In this document: in pieces, positions 17,332 through 26,609 of the stretch
Layout of the letters: each line of letters begins with the position of its first letter
Position numbering within the stretch: position 1 is the first letter of the stretch
Assembly: GCA_020444415.1 (NCBI GenBank)
Contig: JAHLLA010000001.1
Span: forward strand, 186,001 to 250,000
Length of the DNA: 64,000 bases
Reading direction: 5' to 3'
Origin: Bacteroidota bacterium
GTDB lineage: Bacteria; Bacteroidota; Bacteroidia; Bacteroidales; F082
Position numbers and translations under genes: made by a program
Notes under the pieces: generated by a model
What the model saw: only the letters and a program-made list of their open reading frames with translations
The model's database searches: none
Told to the model about the DNA's origin: nothing

Positions 17332-18759
17332 TTAATAATACAAATCCCGCTCACCACTTTTAATGCGGTCGATTCTTTCACGGACCGAATTTTCCAACTT
17401 ATCGTCATTCAATTTAGCGACGTTCTTTTCAATCACCTGCCAGCCTTTTGATGCCAATTCTTGGCCTGCATAATCTTCAATGTATTCTGAAAGTGTCAGT
17501 ATGGCATTCGGTGTGCAAAATCTTTTGATGAATCCGGGCACAGAAAATTCCATGAAGTGCTCGCCGGTCCGGCCTTTCCTGTAACATGCCGTGCAGAACG
17601 ACGGCAGGTAATCTTCATCCAGTAATTCATCAATCACATCACCCAGCGATCGTTCATCATTGATCAGGAATTGTTCTTTGTTCAAATCCTGTTTTTCACC
17701 AAAAACTTCGGCGTAGGCTCCCATTTCTATTTTTGTTCCTGCATCTATCTGTGAACAACCATATTTAAGCACTTCTTTCCTGATGTGCTCCGGTTCGCGG
17801 GCTGTTAAGATCATCCCGGTATAAGGCACAGCAAGACGCAAAATGGCTATGATCCGTGTAAACTCCTCATCACTTACCCTGTATCGTTCATCTACCTTAA
17901 AGTGCGCGGCATCCTGCAAACGCGGAAAAGAAATGGTATGAGGACCCACATTATAACAAGCCTCTAAATGGTTGGTATGGCGCACCAAACCCAGCACTTC
18001 AAAACGCCAGTCGTAAAGTCCAAATAAAGCACCGATGCCTACATCATCCAGACCTGCTTCCTGTGCCCGGTCGAGGGATGTTAAACGATAATCGTAATTC
18101 TTTTTCCTTCCACCGGTATGGTATCTTTTATAAGCATCAGGATGGTATGTTTCCTGGAACACCTGGTACGTTCCTATTCCAGCTTCCCTAACGGTTTTGA
18201 ATCCTTCAATTTCCAAAGGAGCAGCATTGATATTCACCCGTCGAATCTCTCCATTACCGGTTTTTACGCCATACACGGTTTTCACGGTTTCAGCTATGTA
18301 TTCAGGTGTGTATGAAGTATGCTCTCCATATACCAGGATCAATCTTTTTTGCCCGTTTTGTTCCAGGGCTTTCACGTTGTCGATCAGCTCCTTTTTGGTG
18401 AGTGTCGTTCGCTGTGCCTCTTTGTTGGTGGCTTTAAACCCGCAGTATTCACAGTTGTTCATGCAAAGATTACCCACGTATAACGGCGCAAATAATACGA
18501 TGCGGTTGCCATATACCTTTTCTTTGAGCATCTGCGCACCTTTTCGTATTTCGTTTACAAGCTCCGGTTCGGTGGTTTGTACCAGGCTTGCCACTTCTTT
18601 CAGATTGAGCCGCTGTTTGTTTAAAGATTTACTGATGATGCGCCTGATCTCTGTTTCGGTTGTATCAGCCGAATGAATGAAGTCCCATATTTCGTCTTTA
18701 TCGATGAAGGACTGCATCGGTACATCTTTAATACCGTATATTTCAGGTGTGAATTTCAT
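17332..18759 (-). CDS. hydG: [FeFe] hydrogenase maturase HydG (tyrosine-cleaving radical SAM enzyme)
   Basis: This 475-residue protein cleaves tyrosine to supply the CO and CN ligands of the H-cluster. The radical SAM motif is C99-x3-C103-x2-C106 (NLCMNNCEYCGFK). The C-terminal auxiliary cluster motif is C389-x2-C392-x22-C415 (FCTACYRKGRTGEHFMEF), which separates HydG from ThiH. It starts 1 base after the stop of the receiver-kinase gene on the minus strand and continues into hydF, so maturases and signalling genes appear to share one transcript. Confidence 0.96.
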   Translation of the reverse strand: MKFTPEIYGIKDVPMQSFIDKDEIWDFIHSADTTETEIRRIISKSLNKQRLNLKEVASLVQTTEPELVNEIRKGAQMLKEKVYGNRIVLFAPLYVGNLCMNNCEYCGFKATNKEAQRTTLTKKELIDNVKALEQNGQKRLILVYGEHTSYTPEYIAETVKTVYGVKTGNGEIRRVNINAAPLEIEGFKTVREAGIGTYQVFQETYHPDAYKRYHTGGRKKNYDYRLTSLDRAQEAGLDDVGIGALFGLYDWRFEVLGLVRHTNHLEACYNVGPHTISFPRLQDAAHFKVDERYRVSDEEFTRIIAILRLAVPYTGMILTAREPEHIRKEVLKYGCSQIDAGTKIEMGAYAEVFGEKQDLNKEQFLINDERSLGDVIDELLDEDYLPSFCTACYRKGRTGEHFMEFSVPGFIKRFCTPNAILTLSEYIEDYAGQELASKGWQVIEKNVAKLNDDKLENSVRERIDRIKSGERDLYY

Positions 18760-18760
18760 T

Positions 18761-19885
18761 TTAATTCATCATTGGAATGGTAACTGTAAAGGTGGAACCA
18801 GCGTCGGGCGTGCTTTCCACATCAATATGGCCATGGTACTCTTCCACCATGCGCTTCGTAATGGACAAGCCGAGACCGCTTCCGGTGATGTCGCGCGTTT
18901 GTTCATTTTTGATCCTCGAAAACTCTTTGAACAATTTTTTCTTGTTTTCTTCTGAAATGCCAATGCCCGTATCTTTCACTTTAAACACCACCTCGTCTTT
19001 CCGCTTCCGGATATTTAAATCCACTTTTCCGCCTTCTTTGTTATATTTTACAGCGTTTGAAAGCAGGTTATTGAGGATGATCTCAATCTCGTCAGGATCG
19101 GCTGTCAGCACGATATCACTATCGGCATCAAAATGCAATTTTACATTTCGCTGTATAGCCAATGGATCAACGGTATCCATAGCTATCCTGGCCAATTCGC
19201 AAACATCCACTTTCTTTAACTCACGACTTTTCTTACCGGATTCGAGTTTGGTAAGGTCCAGTAAGTCCATAATCAGGTTACGCATACCTTTAATTCGGAT
19301 CAGCGAACGGTCAATCATGGCCTCGTAATCATCCATATTATTACCTACCTGGCGTTCTTCCATGATCTTTAAATAGCCCTCAATGGCATTCAAAGGTGAT
19401 TTGAGTTCATGTGATAACACTGATAGAAACTGGAATCGAATCTGCTTGCCTTCCTTGTTCATCTGTCGGGTCATCCGTTTGAGAAAAAGGTGCTTACTGA
19501 TGTTTTCAATAGCAGATTTTAATTCCTGCGGTGTAAAGGGTTTGGGTACAAAATTATAAGCCCCGAAATTGGTGGCTTTCACAGCAATATCAAGTGATGC
19601 GTAAGATGTGATCATCATGACGGCTGTATCCAGTTTTTGCTTATTGATCTCTTCCAGTACTTCGATACCCTGGATGCCCGGCAGCTTGTTATCGAGTAGA
19701 ATTATATCAGGGGTAGCAGCGTGGATCAATTCCAATGCTTCCTCTCCTGTTGCGGCTTCGATTACATCAAATGAGAAATCTTCATCCATGAATGGGAAAC
19801 CGACGGAGTAGTTTTGTAAGATGCGTGTAATTCCGGAACGGATACCCGGTTCATCGTCAACGATCAATATTTTGAGTGTATTCAT
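18761..19885 (-). CDS. Response regulator-histidine kinase hybrid (receiver first)
   Basis: This 374-residue soluble protein has residues 1-125 as a receiver with the acidic pair D10-D11, phospho-acceptor D65 (IILLDNKLPG) and K115. Residues about 150-370 are a kinase core with H159 in LSVLSHELKSPLN, then N, G1 (VKDTGIGIS) and G2 (TGSGLGLSI) boxes of the ATPase domain. It lacks membrane segments. Receiver-before-kinase proteins usually relay a signal from another kinase. Here the obvious partner is the hydrogenase-like kinase two genes upstream, with the single-domain receiver between them. Sits 1 base from hydG. Confidence 0.92.
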   Translation of the reverse strand: MNTLKILIVDDEPGIRSGITRILQNYSVGFPFMDEDFSFDVIEAATGEEALELIHAATPDIILLDNKLPGIQGIEVLEEINKQKLDTAVMMITSYASLDIAVKATNFGAYNFVPKPFTPQELKSAIENISKHLFLKRMTRQMNKEGKQIRFQFLSVLSHELKSPLNAIEGYLKIMEERQVGNNMDDYEAMIDRSLIRIKGMRNLIMDLLDLTKLESGKKSRELKKVDVCELARIAMDTVDPLAIQRNVKLHFDADSDIVLTADPDEIEIILNNLLSNAVKYNKEGGKVDLNIRKRKDEVVFKVKDTGIGISEENKKKLFKEFSRIKNEQTRDITGSGLGLSITKRMVEEYHGHIDVESTPDAGSTFTVTIPMMN

Positions 19886-19905
19886 GGCTTTTACTAATTA
19901 GAAAT

Positions 19906-20301
19906 TTAAATTTTAAGCAGCTTGTTAATTTCACGATGGAGTTGATCGCCGCGGACACCCTTTTCAAGGTATTTGTCTGCCTTGATCCAGTTCTGGTCTT
20001 CTTTGGTTTCGAGGCTGAACATCATGCCGGTTTCAGCAGTTACTGCTGTGGCAATAATCACCGGAACATCGGGATATTTCTTTTTGGTTTTATAAGCCAG
20101 GATGAATCCACTGTCCTGGGTTTCCATCATGAGATCATAAATGGCGAGATCTGGTTTTATTTCCTCCAGTTTTTGCTCTCCTTCTCTACCACTTGTCGCA
20201 GTAACTACATCAAATCCAAAGTTTTCAACTTGTAATTTCATTTGATCGAGCATGTCAGCGTCATCATCAACGATCAAAATTATTTTTCTATTTTCTGACA
20301 T
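19906..20301 (-). CDS. Single-domain response regulator
   Basis: This 131-residue protein consists only of a receiver domain: VDDDADM (D12-D14), phospho-acceptor D56 in LAIYDLMME, the ATAVTAE switch region and K112 region (WIKADKYLEKG). There is no output domain, so it should act by protein contact or as a phosphate shuttle. It lies 17 bases after the hydrogenase-like kinase and 20 before the receiver-kinase hybrid, and is similar in style to the receiver at 26610-27122, including the DxMMExxxxGF segment. Confidence 0.9.
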   Translation of the reverse strand: MSENRKIILIVDDDADMLDQMKLQVENFGFDVVTATSGREGEQKLEEIKPDLAIYDLMMETQDSGFILAYKTKKKYPDVPVIIATAVTAETGMMFSLETKEDQNWIKADKYLEKGVRGDQLHREINKLLKI

Positions 20302-20318
20302 TTTCTTATATTTTTCTG

Positions 20319-22307
20319 TTAACTCACTGGTTTTCTTGGTAATTCGATTTTAAATTTTGTTCCCGTCGGCCCTTCTGCCGGATCAGCATTGGAACTCACG
20401 GATATTTGTCCGCGATGCATTTTTATGATTCCATACACCAACGGCAAACCCATGCCGGTACCTTTTCCAATGCCTTTGGTGGTAAAAAATGGTGTAAATA
20501 CTTTTTCCATATTCTCTTTTGCAATTCCCTCTCCGGTATCTGAGATCAGTATGAGCACTGAATTTTCATTTCCTTTTATTTCCAATTTCAACTCACCACC
20601 TGACGGCATGGCTTCCACGGCATTTTTTTCCAGATTGGTAAGTACTTGCATCAACTGGTCGCTATCAAAATGCACCATTGGGTCTGATACTTCATCTATA
20701 AAAGTTATTTCTACATTATCAGGCTTAATGATAGATTGAAGGCTATGCCTGCAAAACTCAACAATATTTGATTCTATCAGGTTTACCTGGCTTTTCCGGG
20801 CAAAATTCAGCAGTCCCCCGACAATTTTTTTGCATCGATCTGCTTGTTCTGCAATCAGGTCGAGATCTTTAACAATGGGATCATCCTTGGCTATCTCATC
20901 TTTCAAAATATTGCTGTACATAGTAATCACACCCAGGGGATTGTTTAGCTCGTGTGCAATTCCGGCTGAAAGCTGCCCCATGGTAGCCAGTTTTTCTGTT
21001 TGTTTTAAGTCTTGCCTTACATCAGCCAATTCGCTATTTGTAATGTTCAAGTCCTCCACCATCCGGTGTAATTTTTCAATAGAGAAAGGAAGACACATTT
21101 CTGTTTCTGCCAAACCGTTATAGATGGCAATCGCATGCTCACGACATGTTTCGTAACCACAGGCACCACAGTTCAGTTGGTCTTTTAATTCAAATTTACC
21201 GAGTTGCTGCAGCACCTGCTGAATGTGATCCTCTGAAGGTAATTCGATTCGCTGGTCCAAGGGAATAAACTCCCTGGAAAGGTCAAGATTAGAAAATGTA
21301 TCCATGTCATTTTGCCACGCTTGTCTATCCAGCTTTTCCAGTTTTTCATTCACATAATTACTAATGATCGTGCGCCTGTTGTAGCGATTTCCATTTTTGG
21401 ACATACCCGGCCCCATGATACAACCTTTGCAGCATAGCAATTCGAGGTGGGCTGACCCAAGGCTGCCGTTTTCAAATTCGCGGATGGCGTCTTTAAAACC
21501 TGCCTGACCATCGGCCACAATTATATCGCTTACCGTGATATCAAGCGAACGGCCCATCGAATTTAACAGTCCGTGACTAACAGGAAAAGCGGCACCTTTT
21601 GCCGATCGCGGGGGATCAAATTCTGAGGGCGTAACTGTTGAAAGGCGCACATTGTAGAGATTGAATAAATCGCGCAATTCAGTAAATGTTATGGATGCAT
21701 CTATTTCGGTGCTTTCTCCTTTTTTTGCAATACAGGGGCCAATAAAAACCACCCTTGTTTGTGCTCCATGTTTTTTTCTGATCACCCTCGATGTGGCCAC
21801 CATGGGCGAAACCACCGGTGCCAATGATGAAATCAAATCAGGATGATGCTGCTCGATACATGCTACGATGGCCGGACAGTCGGATGAGATCAGGCCTTTA
21901 TCCCTTTTTATATGTATTAATTTATCGTATTCTTTAGCTACCAGGTCGGCCCCAAATGATACCTCAACCACTTTATCAAAACCTATTTCCTTTAGGAGTC
22001 CTACAAAGTGGGTATAGTCTTGTATTTCTGTAAATTCTGCCGGAAAACTTGGTGCTATGGCAGCTACCACGAATTCACCCGAGCGGAGTAATTCTACTAC
22101 ATCGCTTTTCATTTCCACAAATGCTTTCGCGCTCTGGCTGCATACATTCACACAATTTCCGCAAGCAATGCATCGGCTACCTACTACTTCGGCCTGTCCA
22201 TTTATAATTTTAATGGCCTTTACCGGGCACTCACGTACACAGGTATAGCATACCCGGCAACGGTCTTTCACCGTGTAAACCAACATATTTCTGCTAACCT
22301 GTTTCAT
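20319..22307 (-). CDS. Hydrogenase-like sensor histidine kinase ([FeFe] hydrogenase domain + kinase)
   Basis: This 662-residue soluble fusion has residues about 8-62 as two ferredoxin [4Fe-4S] motifs (CRVCYTCVREC; CIACGNCVNVC). Residues about 75-330 are an [FeFe] hydrogenase catalytic-type domain with H-cluster ligand candidates C144, C192, C292 and C296. The first motif reads SSDCP, where catalytic hydrogenases have TSCCP, so the proton-relay Cys is Asp143. Residues about 378-406 hold an extra Cys cluster (CGACGYETC ... C405). From about 435 comes the kinase: H452 in AGIAHELNNPLG, then ATPase boxes SDTGEGI and GTGMGLPLVYGI. The domain set fits an H2 or redox sensor that signals to the adjacent receivers. 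It follows hydA after an 89-base gap with a stem-loop. Whether it binds a full H-cluster is not shown. Confidence 0.93.
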   Translation of the reverse strand: MKQVSRNMLVYTVKDRCRVCYTCVRECPVKAIKIINGQAEVVGSRCIACGNCVNVCSQSAKAFVEMKSDVVELLRSGEFVVAAIAPSFPAEFTEIQDYTHFVGLLKEIGFDKVVEVSFGADLVAKEYDKLIHIKRDKGLISSDCPAIVACIEQHHPDLISSLAPVVSPMVATSRVIRKKHGAQTRVVFIGPCIAKKGESTEIDASITFTELRDLFNLYNVRLSTVTPSEFDPPRSAKGAAFPVSHGLLNSMGRSLDITVSDIIVADGQAGFKDAIREFENGSLGSAHLELLCCKGCIMGPGMSKNGNRYNRRTIISNYVNEKLEKLDRQAWQNDMDTFSNLDLSREFIPLDQRIELPSEDHIQQVLQQLGKFELKDQLNCGACGYETCREHAIAIYNGLAETEMCLPFSIEKLHRMVEDLNITNSELADVRQDLKQTEKLATMGQLSAGIAHELNNPLGVITMYSNILKDEIAKDDPIVKDLDLIAEQADRCKKIVGGLLNFARKSQVNLIESNIVEFCRHSLQSIIKPDNVEITFIDEVSDPMVHFDSDQLMQVLTNLEKNAVEAMPSGGELKLEIKGNENSVLILISDTGEGIAKENMEKVFTPFFTTKGIGKGTGMGLPLVYGIIKMHRGQISVSSNADPAEGPTGTKFKIELPRKPVS

Positions 22308-22319
22308 CGTTTAAGTTTT

Positions 22320-22380
22320 AAAAAGGCCGGGGACTTGTATTTGTTTAGCTATGAACAAATGAATTCACCCAAAGTCCCCG
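22320..22380 (-). terminator. Intra-operon stem-loop between hydA and the sensor kinase
   Basis: Perfect 9-bp outer stem CGGGGACTT (22328-22336) / AAGTCCCCG (22372-22380) and perfect 7-bp inner stem ATTTGTT (22339-22345) / AACAAAT (22354-22360). Reading on the minus strand, the stem is followed by GCC and a run of five T (22320-22324). It may be a partial terminator or an RNA-processing element that lowers kinase expression relative to HydA. Confidence 0.6.
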
Positions 22381-22396
22381 TGCCTCGCGTAATTAA

Positions 22397-24121
22397 TCAA
22401 ACCAAAACCTTTCGCTCATTATATTTTGTATGTAATAATTCATGGCTTTTATGCCCTAATGGTTCTCCCAAAAATTTGTTATACAATTCAATAATTTCCG
22501 GGTTTTTATGGGATACCTTCACGGGCTCATTTTCATCAATCCTATACAAAGCGCCCATTCGTGCTTTCAGTTCTTCCTCACTTGTGCCGATATGTTGGCC
22601 ACCTCCGCCAATACATCCTCCCGGACAAGCCATTACTTCGATGAAATGAATATCTTTTCTGCCATTTTTAATTTCATCCAGCAATTTTCTTGCATTTGCC
22701 AAGCCACTTACCACAGCCACTCCCAATTCGAGCTCACCAAGCTGTATGTTTGCTTCTTTTCTTCCTTCAAACCCACGTACCGCCTGCACCTGGAATTTGG
22801 TTAATTCCTTTCCCGTAATCTTATAATGTGCTGTTCTGATGGCTGCTTCCATCACCCCACCTGAAGCACCGAATAATTTTCCGGCTGTACTTCTGAATCC
22901 CAATGGCGAATCTGTTGACTCAGGCTGAATACGGAACATATCAACACCATAAAGTTTTAAAAACCGTGTTAACTCACGGGTGGTAAGTACTGCATCCACA
23001 TCGCTGATACCGTTTTGTGTCATTTCTTCACGCTGTGCTTCAAACTTTTTGGCCGTACATGGCATGATGGACACTGAGTATATCTCGTCTGCTTTCAGCT
23101 TTTCGATATCAGCAAAATAACTTTTGATCACTGCACCCATCATCTGCTGGGGAGATTTACAACTGGATAGGTTCGGAATAAATTCCGGCGTAAACTCTTC
23201 GGCGTATTTTACCCAACCGGGGCAACAACTGGTGATCATGGGCAATGTACCTCCGTTTTGAATGCGATCTATTAACTCCGCTGATTCTTCCATGATGGTA
23301 AGGTCAGCCGAGAATGATGAATCAAAAACAGCATCAAAACCTACTTTCCGAAGTGCCGCATTTAAAATTCCATTGATATCCTTTCCGGACTCCATACCCA
23401 ATTCTTCAGCCATCGATACGGAAATGGAAGGCGCGTATTGCACCACTACCTTTTTTGCAGGGTCATTCAGCGCCTGCTGAATTTCGGCGAAGTGATTTTG
23501 TTCGGTTAAAGCCCCGGTAGGACATACCATAATACACTGTCCGCAATTTATACAACTGGAAGTATTCAATCCCTGGTGGAAAGCTGTGCCCACCGTCGAT
23601 TTATTACCGCGGTTGATGAAATCAATACAGGCCACCCCCATTACTTGCTCACAAACATACACGCATCTACCGCAAAGAATACATTTTTCGGGATCACGAA
23701 CAATGCTGGCACTTGAAATATCAAGATGCTGTTTGTTTTTCTGACCTCTAATTCTTCGATTTCGAACATGGTGTTCATCTGCCAGATCCTGCAACTCACA
23801 GTTTTTATTCCGTACACAATACAGGCAATCATCTGGATGGTTCGAGAGTAATAATTCGATGATAGTTTTACGTGATTCGACTACCCTGGGCGAATGTGTT
23901 TGTATTTTCATATTGAGCTCCACCGGGAATGAACATGCAGTTACCAGCCTGCCACTATTCAAATCTTCCACAACGCACATTCTACAGGCACCTGTCGGGA
24001 AAGCATCTTTAATATGACACAGCGTTGGCACTTTAATACCATTGCGATTCAGCACGTCCAGTAACATCTCTCCCTGATTTGCCTCCAACTCCTGATTGTT
24101 AATATTTACTGTTATATCCAT
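22397..24121 (-). CDS. hydA: [FeFe] hydrogenase catalytic subunit HydA
   Basis: This 574-residue protein is the H2-evolving/consuming subunit of a trimeric NADH- and ferredoxin-linked enzyme. Order of domains: [2Fe-2S] (C35, C46, C49, C63), HC3-type [4Fe-4S] motif (HPDDCLYCVRNKNC), two ferredoxin [4Fe-4S] motifs (CILCGRCVYVC; CINCGQCIMVC), and the H domain with TSCCPGW (C299, C300), MPCTAKK (C355) and VMACPGGCIGGGG (C499, C503). All H-cluster ligands and the proton-relay Cys are present. I chose ATG 24121 because AAGGAG lies 7 bases upstream; a longer TTG start at 24139 would include that ribosome site. It follows hydB by 18 bases. Confidence 0.96.
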   Translation of the reverse strand: MDITVNINNQELEANQGEMLLDVLNRNGIKVPTLCHIKDAFPTGACRMCVVEDLNSGRLVTACSFPVELNMKIQTHSPRVVESRKTIIELLLSNHPDDCLYCVRNKNCELQDLADEHHVRNRRIRGQKNKQHLDISSASIVRDPEKCILCGRCVYVCEQVMGVACIDFINRGNKSTVGTAFHQGLNTSSCINCGQCIMVCPTGALTEQNHFAEIQQALNDPAKKVVVQYAPSISVSMAEELGMESGKDINGILNAALRKVGFDAVFDSSFSADLTIMEESAELIDRIQNGGTLPMITSCCPGWVKYAEEFTPEFIPNLSSCKSPQQMMGAVIKSYFADIEKLKADEIYSVSIMPCTAKKFEAQREEMTQNGISDVDAVLTTRELTRFLKLYGVDMFRIQPESTDSPLGFRSTAGKLFGASGGVMEAAIRTAHYKITGKELTKFQVQAVRGFEGRKEANIQLGELELGVAVVSGLANARKLLDEIKNGRKDIHFIEVMACPGGCIGGGGQHIGTSEEELKARMGALYRIDENEPVKVSHKNPEIIELYNKFLGEPLGHKSHELLHTKYNERKVLV

Positions 24122-24139
24122 CTTGTTTCTCCTTATCAA

Positions 24140-26074
24140 TTATGAAATCACTACTGCATCAAACTTGCACACCTCAAAACAATTACCACAAGCAATACAT
24201 TTTTCATTCACCACAAAATGGGGTGTTTTCTTAGATCCGATGATAGCGTCCGTTGGGCATTTTTTAGCACAAATGGTACAACCTGTGCATTTATCCACAT
24301 CAATGGTGAAAGTCCGGAGTTCGGTACAAACACCTGCCCTGCATTTCCTGTCGAAAATGTGTTCTTCATATTCTTCCCTGAACCATTTTAAAGTGCTGAG
24401 TACCGGATTTGGAGCTGTTTGTCCGAGGCCGCATAGAGATGTTTCTTTGATTACTTTACCAAGCTGCTCCAATTGCATCACACCTTTAAATCTTTCCAGT
24501 GCTTCATTCACATCAGGATTGACCGCTTTTTTAGTAATGCTTTCCAGGATTTCGAGCATCCGTTTGGTTCCTTCCCGGCAGGGGATGCATTTACCACAGC
24601 TTTCGCGCTGAATAAAATCCATAAAGAATTTGGCTACATCCACCATGCAGGTATCTTCATCCATCACCACAAGTCCACCAGAACCCATCATGGCACCGAT
24701 TTTTAATAGGGACTCGTACTCAATAGGTGTATCGAGGTTCTGTTCTGTCACACATCCACCAGATGGACCACCAACCTGCACTGACTTAAAATCCTTTTGA
24801 TCAGGAATACCTCCTGCAATGTCGAAAATAACTTGCCGAAGTGTTGTACCCATAGGCACCTCTATCAAACCTGTGAGTTTCACTTTTCCTGAAAGGGCAA
24901 ATACCTTGGTACCCTTGCTGCTTTCTGTACCAATATTACTGAAGTTTTCCACACCCAGACGAATGATCTCCGGGATATTGGAAAGGGTTTCCACGTTGTT
25001 AATGATGGTTGGTTTTCCAAACAACCCCTGCACAGCCGGAAATGGCGGACGGGGACGTGGCATGCCACGCATACCCTCAATACTGTTAATCAGTGCTGTT
25101 TCTTCACCACAAACAAAAGCACCGGCGCCCATTTTCACTTTAATTTCGAAATCGGTTCCGGTGTTGAAAATATTTTTTCCGAGTAATCCGGTATCACTTG
25201 CCTGTTGCAGAGCTATATTCAATCGCTGGATGGCCAGGGGATACTCGGCACGGATATATACATAGGCTTTTGTAGCACCGATACCGTAAGCTGCGATGGC
25301 CATTCCTTCTATCAACCTGTGGGGATCACCTTCTATAACCGCACGATCCATAAATGCGCCAGGATCACCTTCATCGGCATTGCAAATAAGATACTTTTGA
25401 TCAGCTTCGGTTTGAGCAGCAAATTTCCATTTCTTACCTGATGGGAAACCACCACCTCCCCTGCCTCTCAAACCGCTTTTCTCTATCATATCGCAGATTT
25501 CCATCGGTGAATTGGTTTCCAACAAATTCAGGTAACCCGCGTATCCACCACTGGCTATGTATTCTTCAATGCTAACGGGGTTAACTAGTCCGCAGTTTTT
25601 TAAAACCAGACGATTTTGAGGTGCAAAAAATGGATGTTCATTGATAAAATCAACACCTTCCCATTTTTTATTGTTTCCATTGGAAAACTGCCCCAGCACT
25701 TCAATATCTCCGGGTATTTCGAGTTGCAAAACAGCATCCATCAGGCCTTCCACCTTGTCATCAGTAACATGCTGAAATGATAACCTGTTAAATCCGGGAA
25801 GCTGAATATCCATCAGTGGTTCTGCTGAACACAAACCGATACAGCCTACTTCAATCACATCTGCTGCCAATTTATTTTTTTCAAGGTATTCCTTAACTGC
25901 TTTCAGGGTTTTTCCGGCACCGGCTCCCAGTCCACAAGTACCTGCACCCATAAAGATGGCCGGTTTTTTAAGCTTCTCCCTTCTGATGAACAACTTAGAA
26001 GTTTCAAAATCCTGATCGTTCCCAATCACTTTTTTTAACAGAAGCTCCTGTTTTTCTATCGTAACATGGTTCAT
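24140..26074 (-). CDS. hydB: NADH-binding subunit of trimeric [FeFe] hydrogenase (NuoF-like HydB)
   Basis: This 644-residue flavoprotein has an N-terminal thioredoxin-like [2Fe-2S] domain (GTCGLGAGAGK; VGCIGLCSAEP), then a NuoF core: FMN/NADH site GLRGRGGGGFPSGKKW, NADEGDPGAFMDRAV, and [4Fe-4S] motif ESCGKCIPCREG with a later Cys in TSLCGLGQTAPNP. Two ferredoxin clusters follow at the C-terminus (CTGCTICAKKC; CIACGNCFEVC). It passes electrons between NAD(H), ferredoxin and HydA; in characterised relatives this allows flavin-based electron bifurcation. Overlaps hydC by 4 bases. Confidence 0.95.
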   Translation of the reverse strand: MNHVTIEKQELLLKKVIGNDQDFETSKLFIRREKLKKPAIFMGAGTCGLGAGAGKTLKAVKEYLEKNKLAADVIEVGCIGLCSAEPLMDIQLPGFNRLSFQHVTDDKVEGLMDAVLQLEIPGDIEVLGQFSNGNNKKWEGVDFINEHPFFAPQNRLVLKNCGLVNPVSIEEYIASGGYAGYLNLLETNSPMEICDMIEKSGLRGRGGGGFPSGKKWKFAAQTEADQKYLICNADEGDPGAFMDRAVIEGDPHRLIEGMAIAAYGIGATKAYVYIRAEYPLAIQRLNIALQQASDTGLLGKNIFNTGTDFEIKVKMGAGAFVCGEETALINSIEGMRGMPRPRPPFPAVQGLFGKPTIINNVETLSNIPEIIRLGVENFSNIGTESSKGTKVFALSGKVKLTGLIEVPMGTTLRQVIFDIAGGIPDQKDFKSVQVGGPSGGCVTEQNLDTPIEYESLLKIGAMMGSGGLVVMDEDTCMVDVAKFFMDFIQRESCGKCIPCREGTKRMLEILESITKKAVNPDVNEALERFKGVMQLEQLGKVIKETSLCGLGQTAPNPVLSTLKWFREEYEEHIFDRKCRAGVCTELRTFTIDVDKCTGCTICAKKCPTDAIIGSKKTPHFVVNEKCIACGNCFEVCKFDAVVIS

Positions 26075-26538
26075 GCTAATTCCTCCAAAGCTTTATATTC
26101 TTCAATTAACCTGGCAATTGATTGTGCGGTTACTTTTGCATGGAACTCACCGTTCACAGTGATTACCGGTGCCAATCCGCATGCCCCGATACAAGCAACA
26201 ACTTCAATAGAAAATAATCCATCGCGGCTGGTTTGCCCGGCTTTTATTTTCAGGTTTTTCTCCAACTCCTGAAGTACTGTTTTTGATCCCAACACATGGC
26301 AAGCCGTTCCTCTGCAAACCTGGATGTGGTATTTGCCATAAGGTTCAAAGCGAAACTGGTTATAAAAAGTGGCTACCCCGAAAATTTTACTCGTGGGCAT
26401 GTGTAAATGCTTTCCCACCTCAATAATTGAATCTTTCGACAGGTAACCGTCATTATTTTGAATATCCTGCAGGATCGGAATCAGGTTATCTCTCCCCGTA
26501 TCCGGATATTTTTTCAGAATTGTTTGTACTTCCGTCAT
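26071..26538 (-). CDS. hydC: NuoE-like [2Fe-2S] subunit of trimeric hydrogenase (HydC)
   Basis: This 155-residue thioredoxin-like subunit has the NuoE cluster motif C75-x4-C80 (VCRGTACHVLG) and C116-x3-C120 (ACIGACGLAP). The helical N-terminus (PILQDIQNNDGYLSKD) and GVATFYNQF are typical. The stop overlaps the start of hydB (ATGA), implying translational coupling and fixed stoichiometry. It follows the response regulator gene after 71 bases. Confidence 0.95.
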   Translation of the reverse strand: MTEVQTILKKYPDTGRDNLIPILQDIQNNDGYLSKDSIIEVGKHLHMPTSKIFGVATFYNQFRFEPYGKYHIQVCRGTACHVLGSKTVLQELEKNLKIKAGQTSRDGLFSIEVVACIGACGLAPVITVNGEFHAKVTAQSIARLIEEYKALEELA

Positions 26539-26609
26539 CTTTTCTTCTTTTCAAATTGTATTTTCCTCTTTTTTTAAGATGAAATTGATCACTGTCATGT
26601 GCAGAAAGA

